Below, in pieces: positions 22,608-31,764 of a stretch of 64,000 bases of DNA (its first letter is position 1; each line of letters opens with the position of its first letter). The notes beneath the pieces were generated by a model. It searched no databases. It had not been told where the DNA came from and saw only the letters and a list, made by a program, of their open reading frames with translations. Position numbers and translations under genes: made by a program. Origin of the DNA: Hyphomicrobiales bacterium (GTDB taxonomy: Bacteria; Pseudomonadota; Alphaproteobacteria; Rhizobiales; Beijerinckiaceae); contig CANGIS010000008.1 in the NCBI GenBank assembly GCA_947454055.1, positions 1 through 64,000 of the forward strand. Direction: 5' to 3'.

Positions 22608-24512
22608 ATGATGGATGGTTTTCGCAAGGCATCGCATAGCGTCATTGGCCGTATTATTATCACGGTCATGTTCGGCTTTCTGATCTTCAGCTTTGCCCTG
22701 TGGGGAATTGGCGATATTTTCCGCGGCTATGGCCAGCGTACGGTGGCAACCGTCGGCAAGACCGAGATTGACACCCAAGCCTACCGCCAGGCTTTCCAGA
22801 ATGAATTGCAGGTCATGGCACGCCGCTACGGTCACGCAATTACGACCGAGCAAGCGCTTGGCGCCGGTGTTGATCGCGAGGTGCTTGGACGTCTTGTTTC
22901 CGAAGCAGCGCTTGATGACAAAGCCCATGCCATGAAGCTCGGCATTTCGGACGAGTCCATCGTGAAAAAGCTTTTAACCAGCAGCACCTTTGTGGGTGCC
23001 AATGGCCAATTTGACAAAGCGCGGTTCAATGACGCCCTTCGTCAGGCGGGCTACACCGAAGCAAGCTTTATTGCCGAACAGCACAAGCTGGATGTTCGCC
23101 AGCAGATCATTCAATCGATCTCGGGCTTGCCCGTGGCCCCCTCGCTGATCAGCGATGCGATGACCGTTTATGCCAATGAAGAGCGCGCAATCGAGTATGT
23201 CGCGTTTGGAAAAGATCAACTGGAAGCTGCGGCAACGCCCGACGAGGCCACGCTTAAAAAGTTCTATGACGAGAACCAATCGGCTTTCCGGGCACCCGAT
23301 TACCGCAAATTCGTCTATGTTTCGCTCTCCCCTACTGACCTTGTGGATCCCGAGTCGATCGCGGAGGCCGACGCCAAGGCCAAATACGATACCGATTTGG
23401 CAACCCGTTACACGGTAGCGGAAACGCGTGCCGTTCGGCAGCTCATCTTCCAGACGGAAGAGGATGCAAAAGCCATAGCCGACCGTCTGAAGGCAGGCAC
23501 TGCCTTTGACGACGTCGTTGCCGAAAGAAAACTACAAAAGGCCGATACCGATCTCGGTGTCGTCGAGAAAAGCACGATTGCCGATCCAGCCGTTGCCGAT
23601 GCTGCGTTTGCTTTGGAAAGCAATGCGGTGAGCGATGTCATCAAAGGAAAATTCGGCTTCATCCTTGTGACCGTCGGCGAGATCAAGCCGGCCACGGTCC
23701 GTTCGTTTGAATCCGCCTTGCCGGAAATCCGCGCCGCCCTCTCGATTTCCAAGGGCAAAGAAATGATCCGCGATCTGCACGACAAGATCGAAGACCAGCG
23801 AGCCTCCGCCAAGCCGCTGCCCGAGATTGCGAAAGACTTGCCATTGAAACTCGTGACGCTTGATGCTGTTGACCGTTCCGGCCGCACGCCGGATGGCACG
23901 GCTATTGACGGAATTCCGGAGCATGATGCGTTGCTGAATGCCGCTTTCAGCTCGGACGTCGGTGTCGATAACGAGGCGGTCGCAACACGGACGGGCGGAT
24001 ATGTCTGGTTCGATGTGTTGGGCATTACACCGGCTCACGACCGGCCGCTCGACGAGGTAAAAGCTCAGGTTTTATCAGCCTGGCAGGACGACGATACCAA
24101 TGGCAAGCTTGCAGCAAAAGCGGCAGAGCTGGTGGTTGGCCTTTCAAGTGGAAAGACCATGCAGGATATTGCAGCGTCTTTGGGTGTCGAGGTTAAGACG
24201 CTCACCGGCCTCAAGCGGAACAGTAAAAATGCAGACTTGTCCCAAAGTGCCATCGGTCAGGCGTTCAGCGTGCCAGAAGGCGGCGCCGGCTTTGCGATCG
24301 GCCACCAGGCGCTGGAGCGCATCATTCTCCGCGTGACAAAAGCTGACGTTGCAGCGTCCGCAACGGGTTTGGCGGAAACGGGTAAAATGACGAATGAGAT
24401 CAAAAACTCGCTTTCGGATGACTATGCCAATGCCTATGTCGGCGAAGTCCAGAAGGAACTCGGTGTATCGGTCAACGACAAGGTGATCGGCATGGCGCTG
24501 GGTACGAATTGA
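22608..24512 (+). CDS. ppiD: Peptidyl-prolyl isomerase, PpiD/SurA-like, membrane anchored
   Basis: Periplasmic folding factor anchored in the inner membrane. The 634 residues have an N-terminal span (IGRIIITVMFGFLIFSFALW), a SurA_N-type chaperone region (about 40-170) and a parvulin domain (about 240-360; AVRQLIFQTEEDAKAIADRL ... KGKFGFILVTVGEIKP), then a long C-terminal chaperone part. It works with the Sec machinery on outer-membrane proteins. Two ATGs are in tandem at 22608 and 22611; neither has a good Shine-Dalgarno. trpE starts 7 bp downstream, so the trp cluster is read through from here. Confidence 0.92.
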   Translation: MMDGFRKASHSVIGRIIITVMFGFLIFSFALWGIGDIFRGYGQRTVATVGKTEIDTQAYRQAFQNELQVMARRYGHAITTEQALGAGVDREVLGRLVSEAALDDKAHAMKLGISDESIVKKLLTSSTFVGANGQFDKARFNDALRQAGYTEASFIAEQHKLDVRQQIIQSISGLPVAPSLISDAMTVYANEERAIEYVAFGKDQLEAAATPDEATLKKFYDENQSAFRAPDYRKFVYVSLSPTDLVDPESIAEADAKAKYDTDLATRYTVAETRAVRQLIFQTEEDAKAIADRLKAGTAFDDVVAERKLQKADTDLGVVEKSTIADPAVADAAFALESNAVSDVIKGKFGFILVTVGEIKPATVRSFESALPEIRAALSISKGKEMIRDLHDKIEDQRASAKPLPEIAKDLPLKLVTLDAVDRSGRTPDGTAIDGIPEHDALLNAAFSSDVGVDNEAVATRTGGYVWFDVLGITPAHDRPLDEVKAQVLSAWQDDDTNGKLAAKAAELVVGLSSGKTMQDIAASLGVEVKTLTGLKRNSKNADLSQSAIGQAFSVPEGGAGFAIGHQALERIILRVTKADVAASATGLAETGKMTNEIKNSLSDDYANAYVGEVQKELGVSVNDKVIGMALGTN

Positions 24513-24519
24513 GGCAAAA

Positions 24520-26040
24520 ATGATCGTTCAGCCCGATTTTGACAGGTTCGAGGAAGCCTATCTCGACGGCGAGACCCAATTGCTGCGCACGGTGCTGGTT
24601 GGCGATCTGGAAACACCGGTTTCGGCGTTTTTAAAGCTCACGGCCGATGACGCCCGCAATGCGTTTCTTCTGGAATCGGTCGAAGGGGGCGCGGTTCGCG
24701 GCCGTTATTCGATCATTGGCTTAAAGCCGGATCTGATCTGGCGTTGCCGCGGCTCAGACGCCGAGATCAACCGGAATGCGTTGCAGGACCGGACGCATTT
24801 CGAGCCTTGCGGCAAACCCCCATTGGCCGCCCTGCGCGAGCTTCTGGCTGAAAGTGCCATTCCGTTTGAAAGCGCACTGCCTCCGATGGCAAACGGCGTC
24901 TTCGGATATCTGGGCTACGATATGGTTCGCCATATGGAACGGCTTGGCGAGCCCAATCCCGACGCGCTCGGCGTGCCGGATGCCATTATGGTTCGCCCGA
25001 CCGTTATGGTTATTTTCGACTCGGTCAAAGACGAAATCACCATCATCACGCCCGCCCGTCCCAAAGCGGGCGTCAGTGCACGCGCTGCCTATGAAGCGGC
25101 CCTGCTCCGGCTTGAAGAAGCCGGCGATGCGCTGGACCGGCCTTTGCCCGCAGGCACGCAGGCGCCGGCTGATGTGGCGGCCATCGCCCCATCACAATCC
25201 AACACCACCGAGACCGAATATCTCGGTATGGTGGAACGCGCGAAAGAATATATCCGCGCCGGCGATATTTTTCAGGTCGTTTTGTCGCAGCGGTTTGAAA
25301 CATCCTTTCAACTACCGCCCTTTTCGCTCTATCGGGCGTTGCGCCGCGTCAATCCTTCGCCGTTTTTGTCCTATTTCGATTTCGATGGCTTCCAGCTGAT
25401 TTGTTCGTCACCGGAAATCTTGGTCAGGGTACGCAACAACCGCGTCACGATCCGTCCGATTGCCGGCACGCGCCCCCGCGGAGCGACCGAAGCGCAGGAC
25501 ATTGCGCTAGGCGAGGAATTGCTGGCCGACGAGAAAGAACGCGCCGAACATCTGATGTTGCTCGACCTTGGACGCAACGATGTGGGGCGTGTGGCCAAAA
25601 CCGGCACGGTCGAAGTGACCAATTCCTTTTTCCTCGAACGCTACAGCCATGTGATGCATATCGTGTCGAATGTGGAGGGCGATCTCGACCCGAAATATGA
25701 TGTGCTCGATGCGCTAGCCGCCGGATTTCCGGCTGGCACCGTTTCAGGTGCGCCGAAAGTTCGCGCGATGCAGATCATCGACGAGCTGGAACGCGACAAA
25801 CGCGGGCCCTATGGCGGATGCATCGGCTATTTCGGCGCGAATGGCGAAATGGACACCTGCATTGTGCTGCGTACCGCAATCGTGAAAGACGGTAAAATGC
25901 ATGTGCAAGCCGGCGCTGGCATTGTTTACGATTCAAACCCGATGTCCGAGCAGCAGGAATGCATCAATAAATCCAAGGCGCTATTCCGCGCTGCTGACGA
26001 GGCGGTACGGTTTGCGAGCTTCGCCAAACGGGGCCAATAA
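24520..26040 (+). CDS. trpE: Anthranilate synthase component I
   Basis: Makes anthranilate from chorismate with TrpG, the first tryptophan step. The 506 residues start with the regulatory region (FLKLTADDARNAFLLESVEG; the LLES element belongs to the tryptophan feedback site), then the chorismate-binding core with QVVLSQRFE, IAGTRPRGAT, DLGRNDVGRV, SHVMHIVSNVEG and FPAGTVSGAPKVRAMQIIDE. It is not fused to TrpG, unlike in Rhizobium and Brucella. The TAA stop lies in the loop of a hairpin. Confidence 0.97.
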   Translation: MIVQPDFDRFEEAYLDGETQLLRTVLVGDLETPVSAFLKLTADDARNAFLLESVEGGAVRGRYSIIGLKPDLIWRCRGSDAEINRNALQDRTHFEPCGKPPLAALRELLAESAIPFESALPPMANGVFGYLGYDMVRHMERLGEPNPDALGVPDAIMVRPTVMVIFDSVKDEITIITPARPKAGVSARAAYEAALLRLEEAGDALDRPLPAGTQAPADVAAIAPSQSNTTETEYLGMVERAKEYIRAGDIFQVVLSQRFETSFQLPPFSLYRALRRVNPSPFLSYFDFDGFQLICSSPEILVRVRNNRVTIRPIAGTRPRGATEAQDIALGEELLADEKERAEHLMLLDLGRNDVGRVAKTGTVEVTNSFFLERYSHVMHIVSNVEGDLDPKYDVLDALAAGFPAGTVSGAPKVRAMQIIDELERDKRGPYGGCIGYFGANGEMDTCIVLRTAIVKDGKMHVQAGAGIVYDSNPMSEQQECINKSKALFRAADEAVRFASFAKRGQ

Positions 26041-26060
26041 AGCCCTTTTTGGCCCCTTTC
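26030..26060 (+). terminator. Hairpin overlapping the trpE stop codon (likely terminator)
   Basis: GGGGCCAA (26030-26037) and TTGGCCCC (26049-26056) form an 8-bp stem; the trpE TAA stop is in the 11-nt loop. TTTC follows. A ribosome reaching the stop would melt the hairpin, so ending would depend on translation. It separates trpE from vapBC and trpG. Confidence 0.55.
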
Positions 26061-26064
26061 ATCC

Positions 26065-26094
26065 ATGATATACATTGCTGAAATTGTATATCAT
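26065..26094 (+). promoter_or_regulatory. vapBC operator: perfect 10-bp inverted repeat over the promoter
   Basis: ATGATATACA (26065-26074), 10-bp spacer, TGTATATCAT (26085-26094). The left arm holds a TATACA -10 box (26069-26074) with a poor -35 (TTTTTG at 26046). The right arm ends 10 bp before the vapB ATG. VapB-type antitoxins bind such paired half-sites to repress their own operon. Confidence 0.75.
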
Positions 26095-26104
26095 GGAGGA
26101 CCCG

Positions 26105-26359
26105 ATGCTGGTCTCGAAATGGGGTAATTCCCTCGCCATCCGCCTGCCCAAAGAGATTGTCGATCGGCTGGCCCTGAAAGAGGGTGACGACATCAAGGTA
26201 ACGATGCAGGCCGGAGACGGCACCTCGATGGTCGTCGAAAAGCCACGCAAAAAGCATGAATTGCTCGAAGGTTTGCGGAAGTATCGCGGTTTACTCCCTG
26301 CTGATTATAAATTTGATCGAGAAGAAGCCAATGCGCGCGGCAAATGGGATGACGAATGA
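26105..26359 (+). CDS. vapB: VapB antitoxin (AbrB/SpoVT swapped-hairpin)
   Basis: An 84-residue antitoxin with the AbrB-type DNA-binding fold at its start, MLVSKWGNSLAIRLPKEIVD, then RLALKEGDDIKVTMQ; the charged C-terminus would bind VapC. The ATG at 26105 has GGAGGA five bases upstream. Upstream Met codons at 26075 and 26093 lie inside the operator repeat and have no ribosome site. The stop overlaps the vapC start (ATGA). Confidence 0.9.
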   Translation: MLVSKWGNSLAIRLPKEIVDRLALKEGDDIKVTMQAGDGTSMVVEKPRKKHELLEGLRKYRGLLPADYKFDREEANARGKWDDE

Positions 26360-26760
26360 CGCATGGCGTTTTCTTTGACACCAATATCTTCGTCTATCTC
26401 TTCGTCGGCGATCCGATAAAGGCCGATATCGCGGAATCGCTAATCCGGCGTCGCGGTATCATAAGCGTCCAGGTGCTTAATGAGTTTATCTCGGTTACTC
26501 GCGGAAAGTATCGTTTTAGCTGGGATAAGGTCGAAGAAAGCCTCTCCGCCATCCGTGAGGAATGCAAAATCATTCCGCTTGACATTGCCGTCCACGAGCA
26601 AGCCATTGAGATTTGTCAGGAAACCAAACTCTCGATTTACGACAGTTTGATCGTCGCCGCCGCTCTCACCGCGGGCTGTGACACGCTCTACAGCGAAGAC
26701 ATGAACCACGGGCAAAGGATTGGTTCTCTTACGATCATCAATCCGTTCCGGTCCGTATAA
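26356..26760 (+). CDS. vapC: VapC toxin (PIN-domain ribonuclease)
   Basis: A 134-residue PIN-domain protein. Likely metal ligands are D8 (GVFFDTNIFVYLF), E43 (QVLNEFISV), D96 (LSIYDSLIVAAAL) and D115 (LYSEDMNHG), so the active site looks intact. VapC toxins cut tRNA or rRNA at specific sites; this target is unknown. The pair sits between trpE and trpG. If expressed, it would need VapB for the cell to survive. Confidence 0.92.
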   Translation: MTHGVFFDTNIFVYLFVGDPIKADIAESLIRRRGIISVQVLNEFISVTRGKYRFSWDKVEESLSAIREECKIIPLDIAVHEQAIEICQETKLSIYDSLIVAAALTAGCDTLYSEDMNHGQRIGSLTIINPFRSV

Positions 26761-26828
26761 ACCCTTTGGCTTGACGAGACGGGGCTAGATGGTCGAAATG
26801 CTCCTCGCAATCAGGATCAAGATTTTCC

Positions 26829-27443
26829 ATGCCCCGCGTCACATTGATCGACAATTATGACAGCTTCACCTTCAACCTGTTTCACGATCTCGGGAAACTG
26901 GGAGCGGAGGTGCTTGTCATCCGCAATGACGACATCACGACCGAAGCGCTGATCGCATCGTCTCCGGACGCGATTGTGCTGTCGCCGGGACCTGGAACTC
27001 CGAATGATTCCGGCATCTGTCTCGATGTTTTGGAAAAGGCCGGCGCCACCATTCCGATTTTCGGCGTTTGCCTCGGGATGCAGGCGATGGGGCAATGTTT
27101 TGGCGGCGACATCATTCGTGCGCCTTTGCCGATGCACGGCAAGATGTCGACGGTACACAATCAAGGTAAAACGGTTTTCCGCGGGATCAACGGGCCGTTT
27201 CGGGCGACCCGCTACCATTCGCTGATCGTGGATCGCGCCACCTGCCCGTCCGATCTGGAAATTACCGCCGAAACGGAGGATGGCCTGATCATGGGATTGT
27301 CCCATAAGACGCTGCCGGTTCATGGCGTACAGTTCCATCCGGAAAGCATTCTCTCGGAGCATGGTCTCGTGATGTTCAAGAATTTTCTTGATCTGGCGTT
27401 CGCATGGAACGCCAAAACAGGCCGCAATCAGGGACGTGCCTGA
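26829..27443 (+). CDS. trpG: Anthranilate synthase component II (glutamine amidotransferase)
   Basis: Supplies ammonia from glutamine to TrpE. The 204 residues show [11 protein letters not shown], the oxyanion segment [10 protein letters not shown], the catalytic Cys C81 in [12 protein letters not shown] and the His-Glu pair in [10 protein letters not shown]. It may also serve folate (PabA) synthesis, since no other copy can be judged here. It begins 68 bp after vapC; its stop overlaps the trpD start. Confidence 0.97.
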   Translation: MPRVTLIDNYDSFTFNLFHDLGKLGAEVLVIRNDDITTEALIASSPDAIVLSPGPGTPNDSGICLDVLEKAGATIPIFGVCLGMQAMGQCFGGDIIRAPLPMHGKMSTVHNQGKTVFRGINGPFRATRYHSLIVDRATCPSDLEITAETEDGLIMGLSHKTLPVHGVQFHPESILSEHGLVMFKNFLDLAFAWNAKTGRNQGRA

Positions 27444-28456
27444 TGGATACGATCAAGCCCATCATCGCCAAACTGGCCAATGGAACCACGCTATCGCGCA
27501 GCGAGGCGGAAGATGCGTTTGGCCAAATGTTGTCGGGTGAGACAACGCAGGCCCAGACGGCAGCTTTTCTGATGGCGCTTCGTCTCAGGGGCGAAACCGT
27601 GGATGAAATCGCAGGCGCCGTATCGGCGATGCGGTCAAAAATGCTGCGGGTCGAGGCACCCTCCGACGCTATCGATATTGTCGGCACGGGCGGCGATAAT
27701 TCGGGCAGCTACAATGTTTCAACGCTGGCCGCGATCATCGTTGCAGCAGCCGGTGTTCCGGTCGCCAAACATGGCAACCGCGCTTTATCCTCGCGCTCGG
27801 GTGCCGCCGATGTGCTCACAGCACTCGGTGTTAAAGTGGGCCTTGATCCGGAGGGGGTAACCCGCTGCATCCAGCAAGCGGGCGTCGGCTTCATGTTTGC
27901 ACCGACCCATCACGCCTCGATGCGCCATGTCGGACCCGTCAGGGTCGAGCTTGGCACGCGCACCATTTTCAACCTGTTGGGTCCGCTTTCCAACCCAGCG
28001 AGCGTCAAGCGGCAACTCGTCGGCGCGTACTCGTCGCAATGGCTGGAACCGATGGCCGATACGTTGCGATCGCTCGGCTCTGAGCGGGTTTGGCTAGTGC
28101 ATGGCTCGGACGGGCTTGATGAGATTACCACGACAGGTGCAACCGATATCGTCGAATTGCGTGACAGACAGTTGCATCGCTTTACCATAACGCCGGAAGA
28201 AGTAGGACTTTCCCGCGCTGATCCCTCAGCCCTTAAGGGTGGCGATGCAGAGCATAACGCCAAAGCCCTGATGGCAGTGCTCACCGGCGAACAATCCGCC
28301 TATCGCGATATTGCGCTGATCAATGCAGGAGCAGCGCTCGTCATCGCCGGCAAAGCCCGAACCTTGAAGGAAGGCGTAACGATAGCCGCCGAGGCCGTGG
28401 ACAGCGGAGCCGCCAAGGCCACGCTTGACCGCCTCGTCGTCGCGTCGAATACGTAA
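27443..28456 (+). CDS. trpD: Anthranilate phosphoribosyltransferase
   Basis: Adds a phosphoribosyl group to anthranilate. The 337-residue protein has the PRPP-binding [18 protein letters not shown], the [20 protein letters not shown] segment and [14 protein letters not shown]. The ATG overlaps the trpG stop (TGATG), so I rejected the longer in-frame start at 27404. It is followed by trpC 6 bp later. Confidence 0.97.
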   Translation: MDTIKPIIAKLANGTTLSRSEAEDAFGQMLSGETTQAQTAAFLMALRLRGETVDEIAGAVSAMRSKMLRVEAPSDAIDIVGTGGDNSGSYNVSTLAAIIVAAAGVPVAKHGNRALSSRSGAADVLTALGVKVGLDPEGVTRCIQQAGVGFMFAPTHHASMRHVGPVRVELGTRTIFNLLGPLSNPASVKRQLVGAYSSQWLEPMADTLRSLGSERVWLVHGSDGLDEITTTGATDIVELRDRQLHRFTITPEEVGLSRADPSALKGGDAEHNAKALMAVLTGEQSAYRDIALINAGAALVIAGKARTLKEGVTIAAEAVDSGAAKATLDRLVVASNT

Positions 28457-28462
28457 CACACC

Positions 28463-29263
28463 ATGACCGATATTCTCGCCAAGATCGAAGCCTATAAGCG
28501 CGTTGAAATCGCCGAGGCGAAAGCCCGCGTGCCGGAGGCCGAGATCCGTCGATTGGCCACCCAAGCCGCCCCTCCGCGCGGGTTTGCCAAAGCGATCAGC
28601 CGCCACCTTGCGGCAGAACGCCCCGCGCTGATTGCGGAAATCAAGAAAGCGAGCCCGTCAAAAGGTCTGATCCGCGCCGATTTTGACCCGCCCTCGCTGG
28701 CACGCGCCTATGAGCTGGGTGGGGCTACCTGTCTATCCGTGCTCACCGATACGCCCTCGTTCCAAGGTCATCCCGATTTTCTACGGCAAGCGCAGGCTGC
28801 CACCGCCCTGCCCGCGCTGCGGAAGGATTTTTTATATGAGCCCTATCAGGTCTATGAGGCCCGCGCCTGGGGAGCCGATTGCATTCTGGTCATCATGGCG
28901 GGCGTGGACGACGCCACCGCGCGTCTCTTGACCGATACGGCGCATGAGCTTGGCATGGATGTGCTGGTCGAAGTCCATAGCCGCGCCGAGCTTGATCGCG
29001 CGCTGCCTTTGGGCACCAAGCTGGTCGGCATCAACAACCGTGATCTGCGGACCTTCGAGGTCTCCCTGACCGTGTCCGAAACGCTCGCCCCTTTGATCCC
29101 CGACGATCGGATCATCGTCGGGGAAAGCGGCATTTTCACGCATGACGATGTCAAACGTCTGGCCAAGGCCCATATCCATACTCTGCTCGTCGGCGAGAGC
29201 CTGATGCGGCAAGAGGATGTGGCGGCCGCCACCCATTCGCTGTTGTTTGGACAAGCCTCATGA
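28463..29263 (+). CDS. trpC: Indole-3-glycerol phosphate synthase
   Basis: Closes the indole ring. The 266-residue barrel carries the catalytic Lys in [34 protein letters not shown] (second catalytic Lys), the ING-type segment [13 protein letters not shown] and VGESGIF. trpF, trpB and trpA are not in the window, as in other split alphaproteobacterial trp sets. It overlaps moaC by 4 bp (ATGA). Confidence 0.97.
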   Translation: MTDILAKIEAYKRVEIAEAKARVPEAEIRRLATQAAPPRGFAKAISRHLAAERPALIAEIKKASPSKGLIRADFDPPSLARAYELGGATCLSVLTDTPSFQGHPDFLRQAQAATALPALRKDFLYEPYQVYEARAWGADCILVIMAGVDDATARLLTDTAHELGMDVLVEVHSRAELDRALPLGTKLVGINNRDLRTFEVSLTVSETLAPLIPDDRIIVGESGIFTHDDVKRLAKAHIHTLLVGESLMRQEDVAAATHSLLFGQAS

Positions 29264-29739
29264 GCAAGCTCACCCATATCGATGAGACGGGCGCGGCCTC
29301 GATGGTCGATGTGTCGGACAAAGCGGTCACCGAACGGGAAGCCACTGCCGAAGGGCGCGTCGTAATGGAGCCCGCAACGCTGGCCCTTATATTGGCGGGC
29401 AACGCCAAAAAGGGCGATGTTCTGGGTGTCGCGCGGATCGCCGGCATTATGGCGGCCAAGAAAACCCACGAGCTGATCCCGCTCTGCCATCCTCTGATGC
29501 TGTCCAAAATCAGCGTGGATCTGGAACCCGATGCGGCTTTGCCGGGTATTCTGATCAGGGCAACGGCCAAATTGTCGGGTCAAACCGGCGTCGAGATGGA
29601 AGCGCTGACCGCCGTCTCGGTGGCCTGCCTGACCATTTACGACATGGTGAAGGCGGTTGACCGCTCGATGCTGATCGAAGGCATCCGGCTGGTTGAAAAG
29701 CGGGGCGGCAAATCCGGCCATTTCCGCGTGAAGGATTAA
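29260..29739 (+). CDS. moaC: MoaC, cyclic pyranopterin monophosphate synthase
   Basis: Second step of molybdenum cofactor synthesis, after MoaA. The 159 residues show [33 protein letters not shown] and [20 protein letters not shown] with the active-site Asp near its end. Translationally coupled to trpC and followed by moeA 4 bp later, so two pathways share one transcript. Confidence 0.97.
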   Translation: MSKLTHIDETGAASMVDVSDKAVTEREATAEGRVVMEPATLALILAGNAKKGDVLGVARIAGIMAAKKTHELIPLCHPLMLSKISVDLEPDAALPGILIRATAKLSGQTGVEMEALTAVSVACLTIYDMVKAVDRSMLIEGIRLVEKRGGKSGHFRVKD

Positions 29740-29743
29740 GGTT

Positions 29744-30952
29744 ATGTCGCTCATCAGCGTCGAGGAAGCACTCCAACGGGTTTTGGCTTCGGCGCGCCTT
29801 CTGGGCGACGAAACGATCGCGATCGACGAGGCACATGGCCGGACGCTGGCAACGCCTTTGGTGTCCAAGCGCACCCAACCGCCCTTTGATGCATCCGCGA
29901 TGGATGGCTATGCGGTACGCGGGGCCGATATCGCGGTTGTGGGAACAGCCTTGCGGGTGGTGGGCGAGGCAGCGGCAGGCCATGGCTTCAACGGCGAACT
30001 CGGTGCGATGGAGGCGGTGCGTATTTTTACCGGCGCGCCCGTGCCGAAAGGCGCCGATACCATTCTGCTGCAGGAATATGCCCGCCGCGAGGGCGACACC
30101 GTTCTTGTGGAGACGAGCGAAGTCACAGGCCGCCATATCCGCCACACCGGCCTCGATTTTGCCAAAGGCGATCCTTTGCTCAAAGCGGGCCACCGTTTGA
30201 ACGAGCGTAGTCTCGCACTCGCCGCTGCCATGGACCATGGCGCCCTCACCGTACACCGCAAGCCCCGCGTCGCGATCCTTGCGACCGGCGACGAATTGGT
30301 CCGCCCCGGTGAAGCGGCGCGGCATGACCAGATTGTAGCCTCCAACCACCTGACCGTTGCAGCCCTTGTGCGCGCGGCGGGCGGTGAACCCGTTCAACTC
30401 GGTATTGCGGGCGACAGTTTCTTCGCGCTCGAGCGTGGTATCATCGCCGCCGAAGCCGAGCATGCAGACATTCTGGTCACCTTGGGCGGGGCATCGGTCG
30501 GCGACCATGACCTTGTGCAATCAGCCCTCGCCCGTCGCGGCATGGAGCTCGGCTTCTGGCGCATTGCCATGCGGCCCGGCAAACCGCTGATCCATGGCAG
30601 GCTCGGAGCGATGGCCATTCTCGGACTGCCCGGCAATCCGGTTTCCTCCTATGTGTGCGCAAGGCTGTTTCTGATGCCGCTGATTCGCCAGATGCAAGGC
30701 GATCCGGATGCCGCACATGACCCGACTGAGCCCGCCATTCTCGGATGCGACGTTCGCCAGAACGACAAACGGCAGGATTATCTGCGGTCAAACCTTGTGA
30801 ACGATCCAGGCGGCCTGCCGGTGGCAACACCCTATGATGTGCAGGATTCCTCCATGATCCGCGTCTGTGCGGAAGCCGGCGCGCTTGTTCTGCGCCCACC
30901 CCATGCGCCGCCTCAGCGCAAGGGCGAAAAATGCCGGATTATCCGGTTATAG
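29744..30952 (+). CDS. moeA: MoeA, molybdopterin molybdenumtransferase
   Basis: Inserts molybdate into adenylated molybdopterin, the last Moco step. The 402 residues show [58 protein letters not shown] and [11 protein letters not shown], the MoeA landmarks in order, plus the C-terminal MoeA_C domain. The lexA promoter starts 13 bp after its stop. Confidence 0.97.
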   Translation: MSLISVEEALQRVLASARLLGDETIAIDEAHGRTLATPLVSKRTQPPFDASAMDGYAVRGADIAVVGTALRVVGEAAAGHGFNGELGAMEAVRIFTGAPVPKGADTILLQEYARREGDTVLVETSEVTGRHIRHTGLDFAKGDPLLKAGHRLNERSLALAAAMDHGALTVHRKPRVAILATGDELVRPGEAARHDQIVASNHLTVAALVRAAGGEPVQLGIAGDSFFALERGIIAAEAEHADILVTLGGASVGDHDLVQSALARRGMELGFWRIAMRPGKPLIHGRLGAMAILGLPGNPVSSYVCARLFLMPLIRQMQGDPDAAHDPTEPAILGCDVRQNDKRQDYLRSNLVNDPGGLPVATPYDVQDSSMIRVCAEAGALVLRPPHAPPQRKGEKCRIIRL

Positions 30953-30964
30953 CCAAATTGCCGC

Positions 30965-30993
30965 TTGCAGAACACATAGAGAACAGATAGGTT
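30965..30993 (+). promoter_or_regulatory. lexA promoter with LexA (SOS) box
   Basis: -35 TTGCAG (30965-30970), 17-bp spacer, -10 TAGGTT (30988-30993). The spacer contains GAAC-ACATAGA-GAAC (30970-30984), the alphaproteobacterial LexA box (GTTC-N7-GTTC on the other strand). LexA would thus repress its own gene. A short leader hairpin, AGCCCCGA-G-TCGGGGCT (31011-31027), follows. Confidence 0.85.
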
Positions 30994-31049
30994 TGTTCAT
31001 CTTTTGTTTTAGCCCCGAGTCGGGGCTGAAGAACGGAGCGAACCGCCTA

Positions 31050-31748
31050 ATGTTGACCCGCAAACAAATCGAGCTTCTCCGTTTTATCCAGGACAGTCTG
31101 GCGCGGGATGGTGTGCCGCCCTCTTTCGATGAAATGAAGGATGCGTTGGATTTGAAGTCAAAATCCGGCATTCACCGCTTGATTACCGCGCTGGAAGAGC
31201 GCGGGTTTATCCGGCGTCTGGCCAATCGTGCCCGCGCGATCGAGGTGATCAAACTGCCCGAGCAGGCGCTGCCGAACCATACGCCGCGCGCCAAATTCAA
31301 CCCGAGCGTGATTGAAGGCGACCTCGGCCGTATTCGGCCGAGTGCGGCCAATGATGCGCCGCCTTTCGTGTCGATCCCCGTGATGGGCCGGATTGCGGCA
31401 GGAACACCCATTTCGGCGATTCAGTCGCGCAGCCACACGATCGGGATGCCACCGGACATGCTGTCGAGCGGGGACCATTACGCGCTTGAAGTCCGCGGCG
31501 ATTCGATGATCGAGGCCGGCATTTTTGATGGCGACACGGTGATCATCAAGCGGCAGGAAACGGCGGACACGGGCGATATTGTGGTGGCGTTAATTGATGA
31601 TGAGGAAGCAACCTTGAAGCGGTTGCGCCGTCGCGGTTCGTCGATTGCCCTTGAAGCGGCCAATCCGGCCTATGAAACCCGCGTTTTGGGACCCGATCGC
31701 GTGCGTATTCAAGGTAAACTCGTCAGCCTGATGCGCCGTTACCACTAA
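31050..31748 (+). CDS. lexA: LexA SOS repressor
   Basis: Repressor of DNA-damage genes, inactivated by RecA-stimulated self-cleavage. The 232-residue protein has an N-terminal winged helix ([40 protein letters not shown]), a cleavage site at A117-G118 (GRIAAGTP), the nucleophile S152 ([14 protein letters not shown]) and the Lys base K190 ([10 protein letters not shown]). The ORF is open upstream, but the ATG at 31050 follows the promoter. Its box type matches the one at 54243-54257. Confidence 0.97.
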   Translation: MLTRKQIELLRFIQDSLARDGVPPSFDEMKDALDLKSKSGIHRLITALEERGFIRRLANRARAIEVIKLPEQALPNHTPRAKFNPSVIEGDLGRIRPSAANDAPPFVSIPVMGRIAAGTPISAIQSRSHTIGMPPDMLSSGDHYALEVRGDSMIEAGIFDGDTVIIKRQETADTGDIVVALIDDEEATLKRLRRRGSSIALEAANPAYETRVLGPDRVRIQGKLVSLMRRYH

Positions 31749-31764
31749 GAGCCTCATGAACGCC

